From Escarpia spicata (lineage: Eukaryota; Annelida; Polychaeta; Sabellida; Siboglinidae), in contig OZ023213.1 of NCBI GenBank assembly GCA_963995525.1, positions 49,810,592 to 49,874,591 on the forward strand: a stretch of 64,000 nt of DNA, in the 5' to 3' direction. Positions within the stretch are counted from its first letter, which is position 1. Every line of letters begins with the position of its first letter. The notes beneath the pieces were generated by a model that had not been told where the DNA came from, ran no database searches, and worked only from the letters and a program-made list of their open reading frames with translations. Both the position numbers and the translations under genes were made by a program. Positions 10,050-20,840 of the stretch are shown here, one piece after another.

Positions 10050-11102
10050 TTGTACGATCTCGCCAAGGTGGGGAGTTACGGGGGAATCGAGTCGTTGCGC
10101 CGAGTCGCCTTCCGACCCATACAGCGTGTACTGAGAAAGATCGTCGAACAATGGCTATCGGAACAGATCGCTTATACCTTACACAAACCGGTGAGATTTC
10201 GTTTCCGGCGGCGACGCGTGGTCGTCGGCGGTCGCAATCAACAGTGGCAGGCCGATCTCGTCGACGTGTCCAGTCTGAAACGTGACAACGACGGTACGAC
10301 GTTCCTGCTCACGGTGATCGACGTCTTCTCGAAAATCGCCCGATGCGTTCCGCTAAAGACCAAGTCGGCGACGTCGATGACGAGGGCGCTGGACAGACTG
10401 TTCACCGACGGCGATCGTCCGTTGACGTTGCAGACCGATAGAGGTCTGGAATTTCTTAAACGTGGCGTTCGTGGTGTATTGGAAAAGCACGGTATCCATC
10501 ACTTCTCCACTTACAACGAGAAGACCAAGGCGAGCATCGTGGAACGCATTAATTGCACGTTAAAGACGCGCATGTGGCGATACTTGACGAAACACGAGAC
10601 GTGGCGATACATGGATATCCTTCAGGACCTCGTACGCTCGTACAACGACACCCCTCACCGCAACATCGGTATGGCTCCATCGCAATTGAACGCGTCGAAT
10701 CAGGAAGAGGTGTGGCAGCGCCTGTACGGCGGTCACCACGGTAAGGGCGTACCCAAGTATCACGTGGCGGATGGCGTGCGCATCAGCAAGGTCAGGAGAC
10801 GCTTCGATAAAGGATACACGGTGAATTTGACCGAGGAAATATTCACCATACACGAGGTGCATCCGTCCGATCCGCCCGTCTATCGGCTGACGGACGATCT
10901 CGGCGAAACACTGGACGGTACCTTCTACGAATCGCAGTAGCAAAAGGTGACGGATCCGGCCGATAAACTGTACCGTGTGGAGTCGATAGTGGAGCGACGC
11001 AAGGTGGGCCGGCGACGGGAGGTGTTTGTGAAATGGTTCGGATACCCTTCGAAATTCAACTGCTGGATCGATGTCAAGGCCCTCGTCGGCTATAAAGACT
11101 AG
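10050..11102 (+). pseudogene. Retrovirus-type integrase with chromodomain, one stop, Polinton A
   Basis: The rve catalytic core shows D (QWQADLVDV), D (LQTDRGLEF) and E (KASIVERIN), with about 35 residues between the second D and the E. A C-terminal chromodomain follows (LYRVESIV ... VKWFGYPSKFNCWID). It joins element ends to host DNA, and Polinton integration leaves 6-bp target duplications. No ATG is present: a deletion upstream has removed the N-terminus along with most of the preceding small ORF and the 238-aa gene seen in Polinton B. An in-frame TAG at 10938-10940 separates core and chromodomain. The end at 11100-11102 matches the homologue in B. Confidence 0.85.
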
Positions 11103-11135
11103 TCGCGCGTCCGACACGATCTCATTCGCCCACTC

Positions 11136-11441
11136 ATGACGGACGAGACGACATCATCATCATCACAGGTCACCGTTAGCGACGGAGAAGAAGACGAAGT
11201 CGACGCCGCTCCGCCGCCGCCACACAAAGAGAGGACTCCGTGGCACATATTCGGCACCGCGTGTCCCAAAGAGGAGATCGTGTTTCTGTATCAGGTCGTT
11301 GTCCTGTACACGGTCATCTTGGTTAGCATCTACAACTTGTCGTTCGGACACCACGCGAATCCGACTCTGTGGAAGGCCCTGTTGAGCAGTTCGTTGGGGT
11401 ACCTGCTACACAGCCCGACGTTGAAACATGGCGACGAGTGA
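11136..11441 (+). CDS. Single-pass membrane protein 2, Polinton A
   Basis: This is an intact 101-residue frame. The N-terminal 35 residues are acidic and Ser/Pro-rich. A conserved PWHIFG..CPKEEI motif then leads into one hydrophobic span (residues about 50-70, VFLYQVVVLYTVILVSIYNL), and the C-terminus ends with an LW..LLSS..GYLL pattern. The Polinton B homologue (35195-35542) keeps the same layout. Its 3' end overlaps the penton ATG by 14 bp, so the two genes are probably expressed from one transcript. A virion or assembly membrane role is inferred only from context. Confidence 0.65.
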   Translation: MTDETTSSSSQVTVSDGEEDEVDAAPPPPHKERTPWHIFGTACPKEEIVFLYQVVVLYTVILVSIYNLSFGHHANPTLWKALLSSSLGYLLHSPTLKHGDE

Positions 11442-12513
11442 TTTCTATCTGCCGTTGCCTAGCAGTGCGTCCATGCGCACGCACCCCGATAACACGCTGA
11501 CCCACTACGTCACTACGCTACCGCAATGTATCTTACTACCCGGGCGATGGGAGTGTGGACTGGTGGAGATACAGCACCCGCACAGTTGGTACAACGTCGT
11601 AGATGCCGACGCGTGGTTCGCCATAACGCTACCGATCGAGGAGGGGAACCCGTGGCCCATGCACACGAAGAGTTCCAGAATCGGGACCGGACACTATAAA
11701 GATCCGTGGTCACTAGTCCTCGCCATTAACGCGGCTCTACGTCGCGTGGCGGGGGAGGGAAGGTTGAAACTGAGCTACAGTACCATCACGCATAAGATAA
11801 CGGTGCACATGCTACCGAATACCGTCTTCCGCGGCGCTATGCTCACCACCGTTCTCGGCTTTCGCTTCAATACGCTGTCGGCTCTCCTGAAGGATCCCAC
11901 GGCTCCCGAGGTGAAGGTATATATCACGGAGGCCGACACCGTGGTGAACATGGAACGAGGGCTCGAATCGCTCTACGTCTACGCGGACGTCGTGGAACCG
12001 CGAGTCGTCGGTGACAGCCTCGTACCGCTGCTGCGCCTCGTCCCACTGAGCGGTAAACACGGCGACATCGTGTCGAAGACCTTTGTTCTAGAGATGAATT
12101 ACAACGATTACTACACTCGTCAAGCGGGCGGTACGCTTCCCTATTTCGCGGGTGCCCAATACCAACGAGGACACGGACTAGGAAGTCTCTTCGCAGGTCT
12201 ACTGCGTAGCGTCATGCCGCTCGTCAAGAGAGGTGCCGTGGCGTTGGGAAGGAGAGCGGTGTCGACCGGCGCACGCATAGCCGATGACGTCCTGTCGGGT
12301 CAGAACATCCGAACCGCCGCCGCCAAACGACGCGTCACCGCTGCCGGTAGAGACATGTTGAGCGACCTCTTGACCCCTGGCATACAACCGCATAAGCGTA
12401 TAAGACGTGCACCCGCTACGAAACGAGTCAGTACAGCCGGGAGACGCAAGAGGAAGCAGAGGACGCCGACGACACGTGAGTCCGATATGTTCGACGATGG
12501 CGTTCGTACATAA
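11428..12513 (+). CDS. Minor capsid (penton-type) protein with pX-like tail, Polinton A
   Basis: This intact 361-residue frame begins MATSDFYLPLPSSASM. The N-terminal two thirds match the single-jelly-roll penton-type minor capsid protein of Polintons in order and composition (THYVTTLP, WECGL, PHSWYNV). From about residue 245 a glycine-rich GHGLGSLF leads into a basic segment (MPLVKRGAVALGRRAV) and a very basic C-terminus rich in Arg/Lys, resembling adenovirus pX/pVI-like core peptides. It overlaps membrane protein 2 upstream and the capsid gene downstream (ATG at 12497). It is one of the few intact capsid-module genes in Polinton A. Confidence 0.75.
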   Translation: MATSDFYLPLPSSASMRTHPDNTLTHYVTTLPQCILLPGRWECGLVEIQHPHSWYNVVDADAWFAITLPIEEGNPWPMHTKSSRIGTGHYKDPWSLVLAINAALRRVAGEGRLKLSYSTITHKITVHMLPNTVFRGAMLTTVLGFRFNTLSALLKDPTAPEVKVYITEADTVVNMERGLESLYVYADVVEPRVVGDSLVPLLRLVPLSGKHGDIVSKTFVLEMNYNDYYTRQAGGTLPYFAGAQYQRGHGLGSLFAGLLRSVMPLVKRGAVALGRRAVSTGARIADDVLSGQNIRTAAAKRRVTAAGRDMLSDLLTPGIQPHKRIRRAPATKRVSTAGRRKRKQRTPTTRESDMFDDGVRT

Positions 12514-13792
12514 ACTATCGTGTGAGGGCCTCAAGAGCGAGCTCGATCTCTTCGTCGTGCCTCCGACTCAGACCAGCATCATCGATAGTCACACGATAAA
12601 ACACCAACCGATGTCCTCGCTCGACTCGGGCGGACCGATCGAATTCGTCATACCCGGTTCGGGAGACGATTACCTGGATCTCGCCAGCACGATGCTACAC
12701 GTTCAGACGAAGGTGACGCGTGCCGACGGAGCCGACCTCGCCGCCGCCGATCCCGTGAATAACTGGCTTCATTCGCTGTTCAGTTAGGTCGACATCTACC
12801 TGAACGGGACGCTCGTGACTCCCTCGACCAACACGTACCCGTAACGCGCCTACACAGAGACGCTGCTCAGTTACGGAGACGATGCCAAGGAGACGCAACT
12901 GACGAGTCAGATGTGGCACAAGGACACGGGCACTCGTATGGAAGCCGCCGAAATTGACGCCGGCGATGCAGTGGCCAACGCGGGGTTCGTCACCAGACGC
13001 AACATGATGATAGAGAAGATGGGTCGTCTCCACGTGGACCTGTTCCTCCAGGATAGATACCTCATCAACGGCGTCGAGGTCAAGATACGTCTGGTGCGCT
13101 GCAAGGATGCGTTCGCGCTCATGGCAGGCGGCGCCAACCCGACTACAAGATAAAGATCGTCAACGCCACACTGTTCGTCAAGAAGGCTACCCTGAATCCG
13201 AGCGTGCAGATGGCTCACATCAAAGCCCTTGACAAAACCACCGCCAAGTATCCAATGCGACCCGTCGACTGCAATGTCTACTGCATTCCCACGGGTACCC
13301 GCTCGCACACGCACGAGAACCTCTTTCTGGGCACTCTTCCGAAACGTCTCGTGCTCTGCTGCATCGACAACGACGCCTACAACGGCAGCTACGCCAGAAA
13401 TCCGTTTCACGCAAAAAAACAACCACATCAACTTCCTCGCCGTGTACGTCGACGGACGACAGATACCCTCCAAACCTTTCCAGCCCAATTTCGACGACGA
13501 CCTCTTTGTCTTGTGCTACCACAACCTGTTCACCTCGACGGGTAAGGTGTGGCAGGACGAAGGCAACGGCTTGTCTCGCGCTGACTTCCGACACGGCTAT
13601 ACCTTCGTCGGCTTGGACCTCACTCCCGATGCGTGCGACGACTGCTGCTTCCATCTGGTACAAAAGGGCAACCTGCGCATCGAGATTCATTTCTGCGACG
13701 CTCTGACGACTAATGTGAACGTCGTCGCCTACGCCGAGTTCGAGACCGTGCTGGAGATCGACAAGAGTCGCAACGTCATCTACGACTACTGA
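12497..13792 (+). pseudogene. Double-jelly-roll major capsid protein, broken, Polinton A
   Basis: The frame opens with MAFVHKLSCEGLKSELDLF and shows the conserved GGPIEFVIPGSGDDY and NGTLVTPSTNTYP motifs of the Polinton/adintovirus capsid protein, the hexon-like shell subunit. Later blocks include RSHTHENLFLGTLPKR and NFLAVYVDGRQIPSKP. Breaks: TAG at 12785-12787, TAA at 12842-12844, a frameshift near 13140, and a second at a seven-A run (13413-13419). The end at 13790-13792 is 1 bp from the protease ATG. The Polinton B homologue has the same length but only one stop. Confidence 0.9.
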
Positions 13793-13793
13793 G

Positions 13794-14220
13794 ATGGAAA
13801 CTCTGCAGCTCGTCCGCCTACTCACCCTCGATTCGCACGCCCGTCCCATCATCCGTGGGATCGTACCCAAAGACGTACTCCTCGCTCTCCAGATTGACGC
13901 TTACCCCGTCGCCTTCGTGTGCAACACGCACGATGGGGGTAAACCCGGCGAACAACGGTCACGGTGAATACTTCTGCTCTGACGGCTTGCCGCCACGGCA
14001 AGTCGAGTTCCGTCGATTTTTGAATAAACATTGTATAACGTGGACTCATAATTCAAAGAGACTTCAAAGTCCCGTGTCTAACGTTTGCGGACAATACTGT
14101 GTTGCTTATATCATGTTTCGCTGTCGTGGACTTGTCATGAAGGAATTAGTAAACGGTTTCGGCACTGATCTGGTAGCAAACGATTGCCGTGTATTTGATT
14201 GGCTTAAACATCTGCTATAA
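13794..14220 (+). pseudogene. Adenain-like cysteine protease, catalytic His region deleted, Polinton A
   Basis: The ATG at 13794 opens a 57-codon frame that stops at 13965-13967. The remainder continues in another frame with GLPP, TWTHNSKRLQ and the catalytic cysteine motif NVCGQYCV (about 14079-14103), ending with FDWLKHLL and a stop at 14218-14220. The homologue in Polinton B has a GAHWVAL catalytic histidine motif where this copy has a deletion and frame change near 13950-13970. The encoded enzyme, which matures capsid proteins, would therefore be dead. Confidence 0.8.
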
Positions 14221-14470
14221 CCGTGTTTCATTAACGGACAGGTATCATCATCATCATCATCATTATATGATTTGAGCCTATGACGCGGTGGTCACACACC
14301 CGTAAGCTCACGACCTCTGCCGCGGTGTTCACTCACCCGTAAATCGTACTACCATCCTACGATCCACTGGCCTGGTCGTCATGACCCCTAAGCTCACGAC
14401 CTCTGTCGTGGTGTTCGCTCACCCGCAAGTCATGTCACACCGTCGTCCACTTGTCTTCGGTTAATAAAAC
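14221..14470 (+). terminator. 3' region with short repeats and poly(A) signal
   Basis: After the protease stop comes a (ATC)n run (14244-14264) and two imperfect copies of a segment containing AAGCTCACGACCTCTG (about 14302-14360 and 14391-14440). An AATAAA at 14463-14468 is a plausible poly(A) signal for the rightward structural transcript. Confidence 0.5.
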
Positions 14471-15159
14471 ACGGTTTCTTGTCATACGTATGCTTGTATC
14501 TTTCATCAGTAAAATTCGTGTGCACTCGTATACTCTTGTGTTTCGTTAGTTCTTTCATACACGCGCGCGCCAGCGCACACACACACACACACACACACAC
14601 ATCTCTAACCCCCCTCCATAACCTTCAGCCAGTAGGTACAGGCCCTCTCTACACTCCGCCAGGGGGCGTCACGCACTCATTCACCTCTGTGGCAGCCGCC
14701 AGGTGGCGCCACTTCTTACACTTCTTTCCGCTAGGGGCGCTTGTTGCCTCAGGGGCGGCGGACGCCGACATCTCCCCAATATCGCTCATGGGAACGCAGA
14801 AAACACCGTAGGATGTTGTCCCAACCTACGATACTACTACTCACGCGCATGCTTGCACACGCGCACGCACACACGCACAATAAATATACATTAACCTTTT
14901 TTATTTTTACACATTCATGTAGATAAGATTAATTTTATCAACTAATTTTGGTTATTTGCAATATACAGTAATTTCGATGACATCATGATACTTTTGATTA
15001 CATAACTATTGCGTTTATGGGGTAAGTTGATCAAAAACTTCCATGGTTTTTATTATGATGCACTATAACTATAAGCGAGTGCCATAAACTGTAATCTAGA
15101 TCACTACAGCATCACTTGTAATCTGGATCGTTTACTTGATAATTGTTTTAAACACACAG
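14471..15159. other. Noncoding stretch with (CA)n; no gene seen
   Basis: It holds a (CA)n microsatellite (about 14574-14600), some GGCGCC-rich sequence near 14700-14790 and an AT-rich segment from 14880. Frames here are short and low complexity. The right end of Polinton A should lie in this area, but no ATTACTACT-type terminus or target duplication is identifiable. Confidence 0.5.
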
Positions 15160-15332
15160 GAGCTGTGCGCAAAAACGTCTTGACTGCCATGGCAACAGAC
15201 AAAGAGGTGGAGAAGAAGGTGAAGGTGTGGTTAAAGTTTGCTACGGAGAGGGACGTCGGCCGGAAGGAGAGAGATGAAAGGAAGCGAAACGCAGTAACCG
15301 CTGGCCATGAAGGCCACACACGGAAACTGTAA
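15160..15332 (+). CDS. Possible terminal exon of an unrecognised gene
   Basis: A splice-acceptor-like TTTTAAACACACAG ends at 15159. It is followed by a 57-codon open frame rich in charged residues (ATDKEVEKKVKVWLKFATER, then a GRKERDERKRN patch) ending at TAA 15330-15332. An AATAAA follows at 15425-15430. The charge pattern and flanking signals suggest a real last exon of a host or transposon gene. I do not recognise the family and no upstream exon is evident. Confidence 0.35.
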
Positions 15333-15654
15333 TATTATATAGGACTAGTTTCTTTATCCAATACTGAAATTGTTATTATTTATATTTGGTGGGTCTCCCA
15401 CCCATGTGCGGTTGGTCCCCTCATAATAAATTCAGCTTTTACACAAAAATACACTTGTCTTGTGTTACTTTGCAAACTAGCCACGATTCGTAGTCAGTCC
15501 GTTCAGTTGGTATATCATAAAACGTCACACTTAAAATACTCTTTCCTTGTGTATATAAAGTGAAAACAGTTGTACGTACGTATACTAAGAATGGCCATGT
15601 GTTACAATATATCAAATGCACAGGTGCTATAGGAAATGGGTTGAATTACGCTAA

Positions 15655-16322
15655 ATTATGGTTAGAACGTAGGTTATACATTAATGTCAGTCCAACGTTA
15701 CATTTTCGTTAGAAATTAAACGTTAGGTAAACGTTAAGCAAACGACTGAAATAACGTTAAACAAACGTTTCTGCTAATGTTACAAAAACGTTAGTTTACT
15801 GTTACATTCTGGTTAGAAATTAAACGTAGATGAACGTTATATTAACGATTATGTAACAGTTACATTAACGTCAGTTTAACATTACATTTTCGTTAGAAAT
15901 TAAACGTTAGGTAAACGTTAAGCAAACGACTGAAATAACGTTAAACTAACGTTTCTGCTAATGTTACAAAAACGTTAGTTGACTGTTACATTCTGGTTAG
16001 AAATTAAACGTTAAATGAACGTTAAACTAACGTTTCGGTAACATTTACATTAACGTCAGTTTAACGTTACATTTTCGTTAGAAATTAAACGTTAGTTAAA
16101 CGTTAAACAAACGACTAAAATAACGTTAAACTAACGTTTCTGTTAATGTTACAAAAACGTTAGTTTACTGTTACATCCTGGTTAGAAATTAAACGTTAAA
16201 TGAAGGTTAGAATAACGTTTATGTAACAGTTACATCAACGTTAGTTTAACATTACACTTTGGTTAGAAATGAAACGTTAGATTAACGTTAAAGAAACGAG
16301 CAAAATAACGGTAAACGAACGT
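15655..16322. repeat. 184-bp tandem repeat rich in AACGTT
   Basis: The phrase GTTAGAAATTAAACG recurs at 15708, 15892 and 16077, and in a second register at 15812, 15996 and 16181. The unit is therefore about 184 bp and is itself made of two diverged halves. AACGTT palindromes occur throughout. The array is interrupted at 16323 by a DNA transposon and resumes at about 19038-19110. Confidence 0.85.
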
Positions 16323-17387
16323 CCCAGCCAGCACGCCACCCTCGGCCCGAGGGCGGATCTGACCGGCTGGGAAGCGGCACTCGTCGGAACACGACAGCCG
16401 CCTGCCAGCCGCCTGCCAGCCGCTCCCTAGCCGCCGTTGACCTCGTGTCAGAGTCCGTTAGTCATTTATCAGCAGTCGGGCCTGCCTCGGCTGGAGCACT
16501 GGGGTAGTGATATTTGACACTACGGTGTACTGCCATTTTTGAACAGACTGACAGTTAGAGGAAAGAGTAAAAGCAGAGCTCCGGGGGAAAAGGTACGTTT
16601 TTAGACATTCTGTTGTAAATCTTTGTATATTTCTAGATTATTCAAATACATTAATCTGGGCATGACTTTATAAACACACATTTGATTGTGTGGAAACTTG
16701 TTATTTATGCGTAAAACAGTAAATAGAATGTGGGGCAGAATAACCTGATGTCATGATTGTGGCCGCCCTATACAGGCTATGGATGACGACGATATGATGA
16801 AGATGAACGGATCTTAACAACATCAAATGCTGTCCCTGTGCTGCGTGTTCCTGTTTGTTAGAGTGACAGAGTAAATGTGTGATAGATGAAGTGCTTACAC
16901 TAGACGCCTTCTGTCAGTTTATGGCCCACACAATGTCTGCCATTTATGTCGCTTTACTTTAGGGCTATATAAAACAATTCCATGTTTCTCATCAGAACTT
17001 TATTAATATGTAAATGAGGGGTGCGGTTTTTGGTAAATGTGTGTATGTTGATCCTGATGACGGTACTATAACAACTATCAATGCAACTCATCGTCAACAA
17101 TTAACAACTTAAAAGTCTTAAGATGTCTACTAAATGTATTTCTTACAAGTAGGCACATTCCTTTGGTTTGGCGTGAAATATAGTTTTCTCTTTTTGCGCA
17201 GAATTATTGCATGCATATTTAATCAAAGGATAATTATATGTCAAAATAAAGTTTTTTGGACGCTATTTTAAAATGTTTGTGCTGATGAGAAACCGGGAAT
17301 TTATTTTATAAAAGTCAAGTAAAATTATTTTATGTGACCTTATTGTGAGACAAAATATGTTTAATATTTTAAACATTTTATAGATAC

Positions 17388-18203
17388 TGTAGCACAACAC
17401 CACTCGTGAATATGACAACTTTATTGAACAGGTTTAAAGAACTACTTATTAGTTAGAAGGACGGCAGTCGAATGAATTTTAAAACGTAACGTTCTTGTTT
17501 CGTGCACGCGTACACGCGACGTACCTACGTCATGCGCACACGCGCTTAAGACCGCCAATATTTGCTATGTGGCAAGTCGCCATCGAAAAATCGTAACCAC
17601 TTGGTTATTGCCGTTCAACATTAGCATGTGTGCTAACATGTCGGATGGTCGGCGATCACCTAAACCGTCTAGGTCTTCCAACTTAGACGCTGCTTCTTCT
17701 TCCGTGAAATCGTAGCAGGCCAGTAACGCGGTTTTTAAATGTTCATACGTCCCTTATGTTGGCGGGTGTAGTATGACGTGCGCCATTCGATTGGCAGCGA
17801 TTTCATCGAGAGCTGCGACAACGTAGTTGTATTTCGTTTGGTCGATGGTTATGTTGCGTATACCAAACTGTGCTTCAGCCTGCGCAAACCATACATTCGG
17901 GCTGGTTTTCCAAAAGACTGGAAGTTTCAAGGAAACGGCGGCCACGTTGCTGTTCGCTTCTGCCATATTGATGTCGTGTGTGGGTTGCGATCACGTCAGG
18001 GTCACCAATGTAGCACAATACCACTCGTGAATATGACAACTTTATTGAACAGGTTTAAAGAACTACTTATTAGTTAGAAGGACGGCAGTCGAATGAATTT
18101 TAAAACGTAACGTTCTTGTTTCGTGCACGCGTACACGCGACGTACCTACGTCATGCGCACACGCGCTTAAGACCGCCAATATTTGCTATGTGGCAAATCG
18201 CCA
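17388..18203 (-). mobile_element. Miniature LTR retrotransposon (TRIM-like), copy 1
   Basis: Two 195-bp direct repeats (17388-17582 and 18009-18203) begin TGTAGCACAA and end TCGCCA on +, giving TG...CA ends. They enclose 426 bp. Read on minus, the 5' LTR is followed directly by TTGGTGACCCTGACG, which begins with the TGG expected of a tRNA primer-binding site. ATAC flanks both sides. The copy at 56501-58376 preserves the empty site (about 57313-57324). Only part of gag remains and pol is absent. Confidence 0.8.
17590..17966 (-). pseudogene. gag: Gag N-terminal fragment of a Gypsy-type retrotransposon
   Basis: The minus-strand frame starts MAEANSNVAAV and has VFWKTSPNVWFAQAEAQF, the usual start of metazoan Gypsy-family Gag. 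A TAA at about 17754-17756 interrupts the frame. It then continues in the same frame with a GLGDRRPSDMLAHML-type motif typical of the same domain, up to the 3' LTR. Protease, reverse transcriptase and integrase are missing, so any movement would need proteins in trans. Confidence 0.75.
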
Positions 18204-19037
18204 CAATACTATGCATTGTACAATGTGGTACCTTCATTGAAGAAATTAAATATTTGTACGTTAATATTCCAGATGCTGTCAGAAAAAATGAAGTGGCAAC
18301 ACTGCCACTGACGCATACAACATCAGGAGAAAATTCGAAAGTACTCCAAGACTGCCTCTGACGGGAATGGTGTTAGACAGCACCAGATGACAATGCAGCT
18401 GGGTGTAGCAGAAAAGAGTTTATGGACAATAATAATTAAGAAGCCTTTTTATATGTATATGGACACTATTTGCAACTTTGCCTTTTGATTTTCTTGTATT
18501 AAATTATGTGTTTGTTATGCGCATTGGAGTTGTTTGCGTATTTAATTTTAGTTTATAATAATTGGATGGGATACTCGACACCCATTCTATTTTTGAAGCA
18601 GATTACATTTATGTTCCTAAATAATATATTACTATATTATTTTATTGTTTTGAACTTCCAAATTCCAGTTAATCTCAATAAATTGATGAATGTTTATCAA
18701 GTAATGTTCATTTTAACTTTATAGTTACAATGCATGATGATTACTATTGAAATGTTCAAGTTATAAGACTAATACACATAAGTATATGTGTATAATTTGG
18801 TCTTATTACTTAAACACACACAATACACACATTTAGCAAAATTAGGCACAGTCGGCATATGAGCGGCTAACCATCGGCAGAGTATCGGCGTCCGACCAGA
18901 AGCCGCCCTCGGCCCGAAGGCGAGCCGCCGGACAAAAAATCCCTCGGCCCGCAGGCGGATGCCGACAGCGGGCCGATGACTTTGCCGCTGTCGGCCCGCC
19001 GTCGGCCCGCTGTAGTTGTGCTATCTGGGGTTCCAAT

Positions 19038-19110
19038 TCAACGTTAAACTAACGTTTCTGCAACGGTTACATTAACGTTAGTTTAACGTTACATATTTGT
19101 TAGATTAACG
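19038..19110. repeat. Continuation of AACGTT repeat right of the transposon
   Basis: AACGTTAAACTAACGTTTCTG and neighbouring phrases match the array left of 16323. This shows that the transposon at 16323-19029 inserted into the pre-existing tandem repeat. Confidence 0.8.
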
Positions 19111-19139
19111 TTTCTGAAGTCAGCGCGACAACATGCACC

Positions 19140-19480
19140 GATGACTTCTTTTTTCAAGGCGAAGGCAGTCACGCCTGATTCGACCACGAAATCTGAGGTG
19201 ATGTTCGCATATTTTGTCGCGAAACACAACCTCGCAGCAGCCGTTGCCGACCATTTCACAGAACTGTTGCCGCGACTATGACTATGTCCGGACAGTGCGA
19301 TCGCGAAGTCCTGGGCTCAGCACACTGTTAGTTTTCTCATTGGTGACCATGTTAACGTTTTGTCTGATTATAAGAAAACGTGACATAAAAAATTTCTTAA
19401 ACTCCTCACCTGCAGTTATCGTCATCTCATGGACAGGCTGGTCGAGTTTAATCAAACAATAGTTCTACCTCTCACAAAAT
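19140..19480 (+). pseudogene. hAT-type transposase-like remnant
   Basis: The + strand translates to a degenerate stretch with EVMFAYFVAKHNLAAAVADH followed by a CPDSAIAKSWA-like block across a stop and a frame change near 19281. This resembles the aE..F..F..EHN..ADH...L...PDS.IA region seen in hAT-family and ZBED-like transposase-derived proteins. It is short and interrupted, so the family call is tentative. Confidence 0.45.
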
Positions 19481-19644
19481 GCATGTATGTATGACACCCG
19501 TCAATATTTACAAATGGATGCAGGCAGTAATCCGGCTAAAAGGTCAACTAGCCAAATTGCTGACAAATACCTTTCCACTTAGTAAAATCAGCTAAAAATA
19601 CGTAATGTTACTGTCAACAGCTTCTACAATCATATTTAGAAATC

Positions 19645-19850
19645 TGACTAAGTAGTAATGGGGTGGATAAGGCCCCCGTGTAAAAAGGTCATGTACCCAA
19701 GATCAAAGAAATAGGCTCCGCCCAAAAAAATTTTCATAAAACTTAGCATCTATACAGAAAAAGTCAACATCAAAGGATTTTGCACTTTTTCCTAAAACTT
19801 AGCAGCAGAACTAAATACCCTTAATTACCCTTAATTACCTTTGATTGATA
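19645..19850 (+). mobile_element. Truncated left end of Polinton B in duplication unit 1
   Basis: TGACTA (19645-19650) and AGTAGTAATGGGGTGG (from 19651) match the true left end of Polinton B at 31206-31227. Only 200 bp of B is present before the sequence jumps back to PolB of Polinton A at 19851. Compared with the 31212 copy it lacks an 11-bp repeat (AAGATCAAAGA type) and has a few substitutions. Confidence 0.85.
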
Positions 19851-20519
19851 GCAGTGGGCCATACTGCGCATGTTGGGGTTCTACTACGATTTCATGGTCA
19901 GGTACGTGGAACGTCCGCTGTTCGAGTACTGCGAAACCGATACAGACAGCGCCTATGTAGCTCTGGCCGGAGAGTCCTTCGACGACCTCGCGACCCATGC
20001 ACTGCGCGAACACTACTTTCGTTACCGCTCCGAATGACTACCGTCCGAATGTTGCGCCGATCATCAGAACGAGTACGTGCGGTGTCGACTGGCCGGACTT
20101 CCGTGGGGCGGCACCGAGACGTGTTGCAAGACGCGCAGGGCGTACGACAAGAGAACACCGGGACTCTTCAAGATCGAATGGTTCGGCGACTGTTTCCTGG
20201 GTCTGTGCAGCAAGACCTACTATTGTTCGGGTTCCGTTGATAAATACAGCACCAAGGGACTAAACAAACGTCTCAACACCATCGACAAGCAGGCGTTCGT
20301 GGACGTGCTGACCAATCGTCGGAGCGGAAGCGGAACGAACCGCGGGTTCCGGGTGAATCACGCGTCCATGCTGAAGTACATCCAGGAACGCGCGGCGTTG
20401 ACCTACTTTTCTACGCCAGGCGCGTGGTCCACGAGGACGGCGTCACCATGGGTCCGGTGGACGTGAAACGACGACGATCGATTGCCGTGATCAGTGCCGA
20501 ACCACTGCTGACACGATGA
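19851..20519 (+). pseudogene. polB: PolB C-terminal fragment, duplicate
   Basis: This is a copy of 8290-8958: the end of the palm domain including the DTDS metal-binding motif, the TGA at 20035-20037, and the C-terminal region with a frameshift near 20409. Upstream polymerase sequence is absent because the duplication breakpoint falls inside the gene. Confidence 0.9.
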
Positions 20520-20569
20520 GGAAATGCGCCCCTACGTCAATTGGGGTTATAGGCACCTCTAGCTGTCAC
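20518..20569 (+). promoter_or_regulatory. 52-bp repeated promoter-like motif, copy 3
   Basis: This is the duplicate of 8957-9008 and appears identical to it. It again lies between the PolB end and the structural block. Confidence 0.5.
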
Positions 20570-20650
20570 GCGGTTAGTAGGCCGAAACTAGACACAAAAA
20601 AGATACCACTATTCAGATAGATGTCACGCAATCGATAGTCATAGTGCACC

Positions 20651-20833
20651 ATTTCACGGACGCGAGCAGTAGTTGGAGTAGCACTAGTGGGAACAGTCGG
20701 AGTGTACGTCGTGTACGTCTTGTTGTGTTACGTTCCCTTCCTTTGCTCCTCGTGGTGTGGTGGTGGAGGTATCGTCGACTCTAACGTCACAGTGGTGGAC
20801 AACGCGACATTGTCGAACGTGACCATCTACTAG
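20651..20833 (+). pseudogene. Membrane protein 1 remnant, duplicate
   Basis: Copy of 9090-9272, with the same ATT at the expected start position and the same membrane span. Confidence 0.5.
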
Positions 20834-20840
20834 AACACAC

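Larger units (their letters stand above)
16323..19029 (+). mobile_element. Short-TIR DNA transposon (non-autonomous), copy 1, with nested LTR element
   Basis: The ends are CCCAGCCAGCAC and GTGCTATCTGGG, imperfect inverted repeats, each bordered by CCCTCGGCCCG-type GC-rich hairpin sequence. A second copy in the opposite orientation occurs at 56501-58376 and lacks the nested LTR element, giving a basic length of about 1.88 kb. Flanks are GT/GT here and TA/TA in the other copy, fitting a 2-bp target duplication. No transposase is visible. A short open frame with NIPDAVRKNEVATLPLTHTT (about 18260-18360) is conserved between copies and may be a coding remnant. I cannot name the superfamily. Confidence 0.75.
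8290..19850 (+). repeat. Tandem duplication, unit 1 (11,561 bp)
   Basis: This block recurs almost unchanged at 19851-31422 in the same orientation. It starts inside PolB and ends 200 bp inside the left terminus of Polinton B. Shared stops and frameshifts show the genes were dead before duplication. The breakpoints share at most a single base, so homologous recombination is not indicated. An assembly artefact joining two haplotypes is the main alternative. Confidence 0.95.

Noticed and set aside
14471..15159. A right terminus for Polinton A (ACTACTACT near 14826-14834).
   Set aside because: It lacks the ATTACTACT form. The best left-side candidate (AGTAGTAGT near 4332) does not match beyond those bases, and no 6-bp duplication is found.
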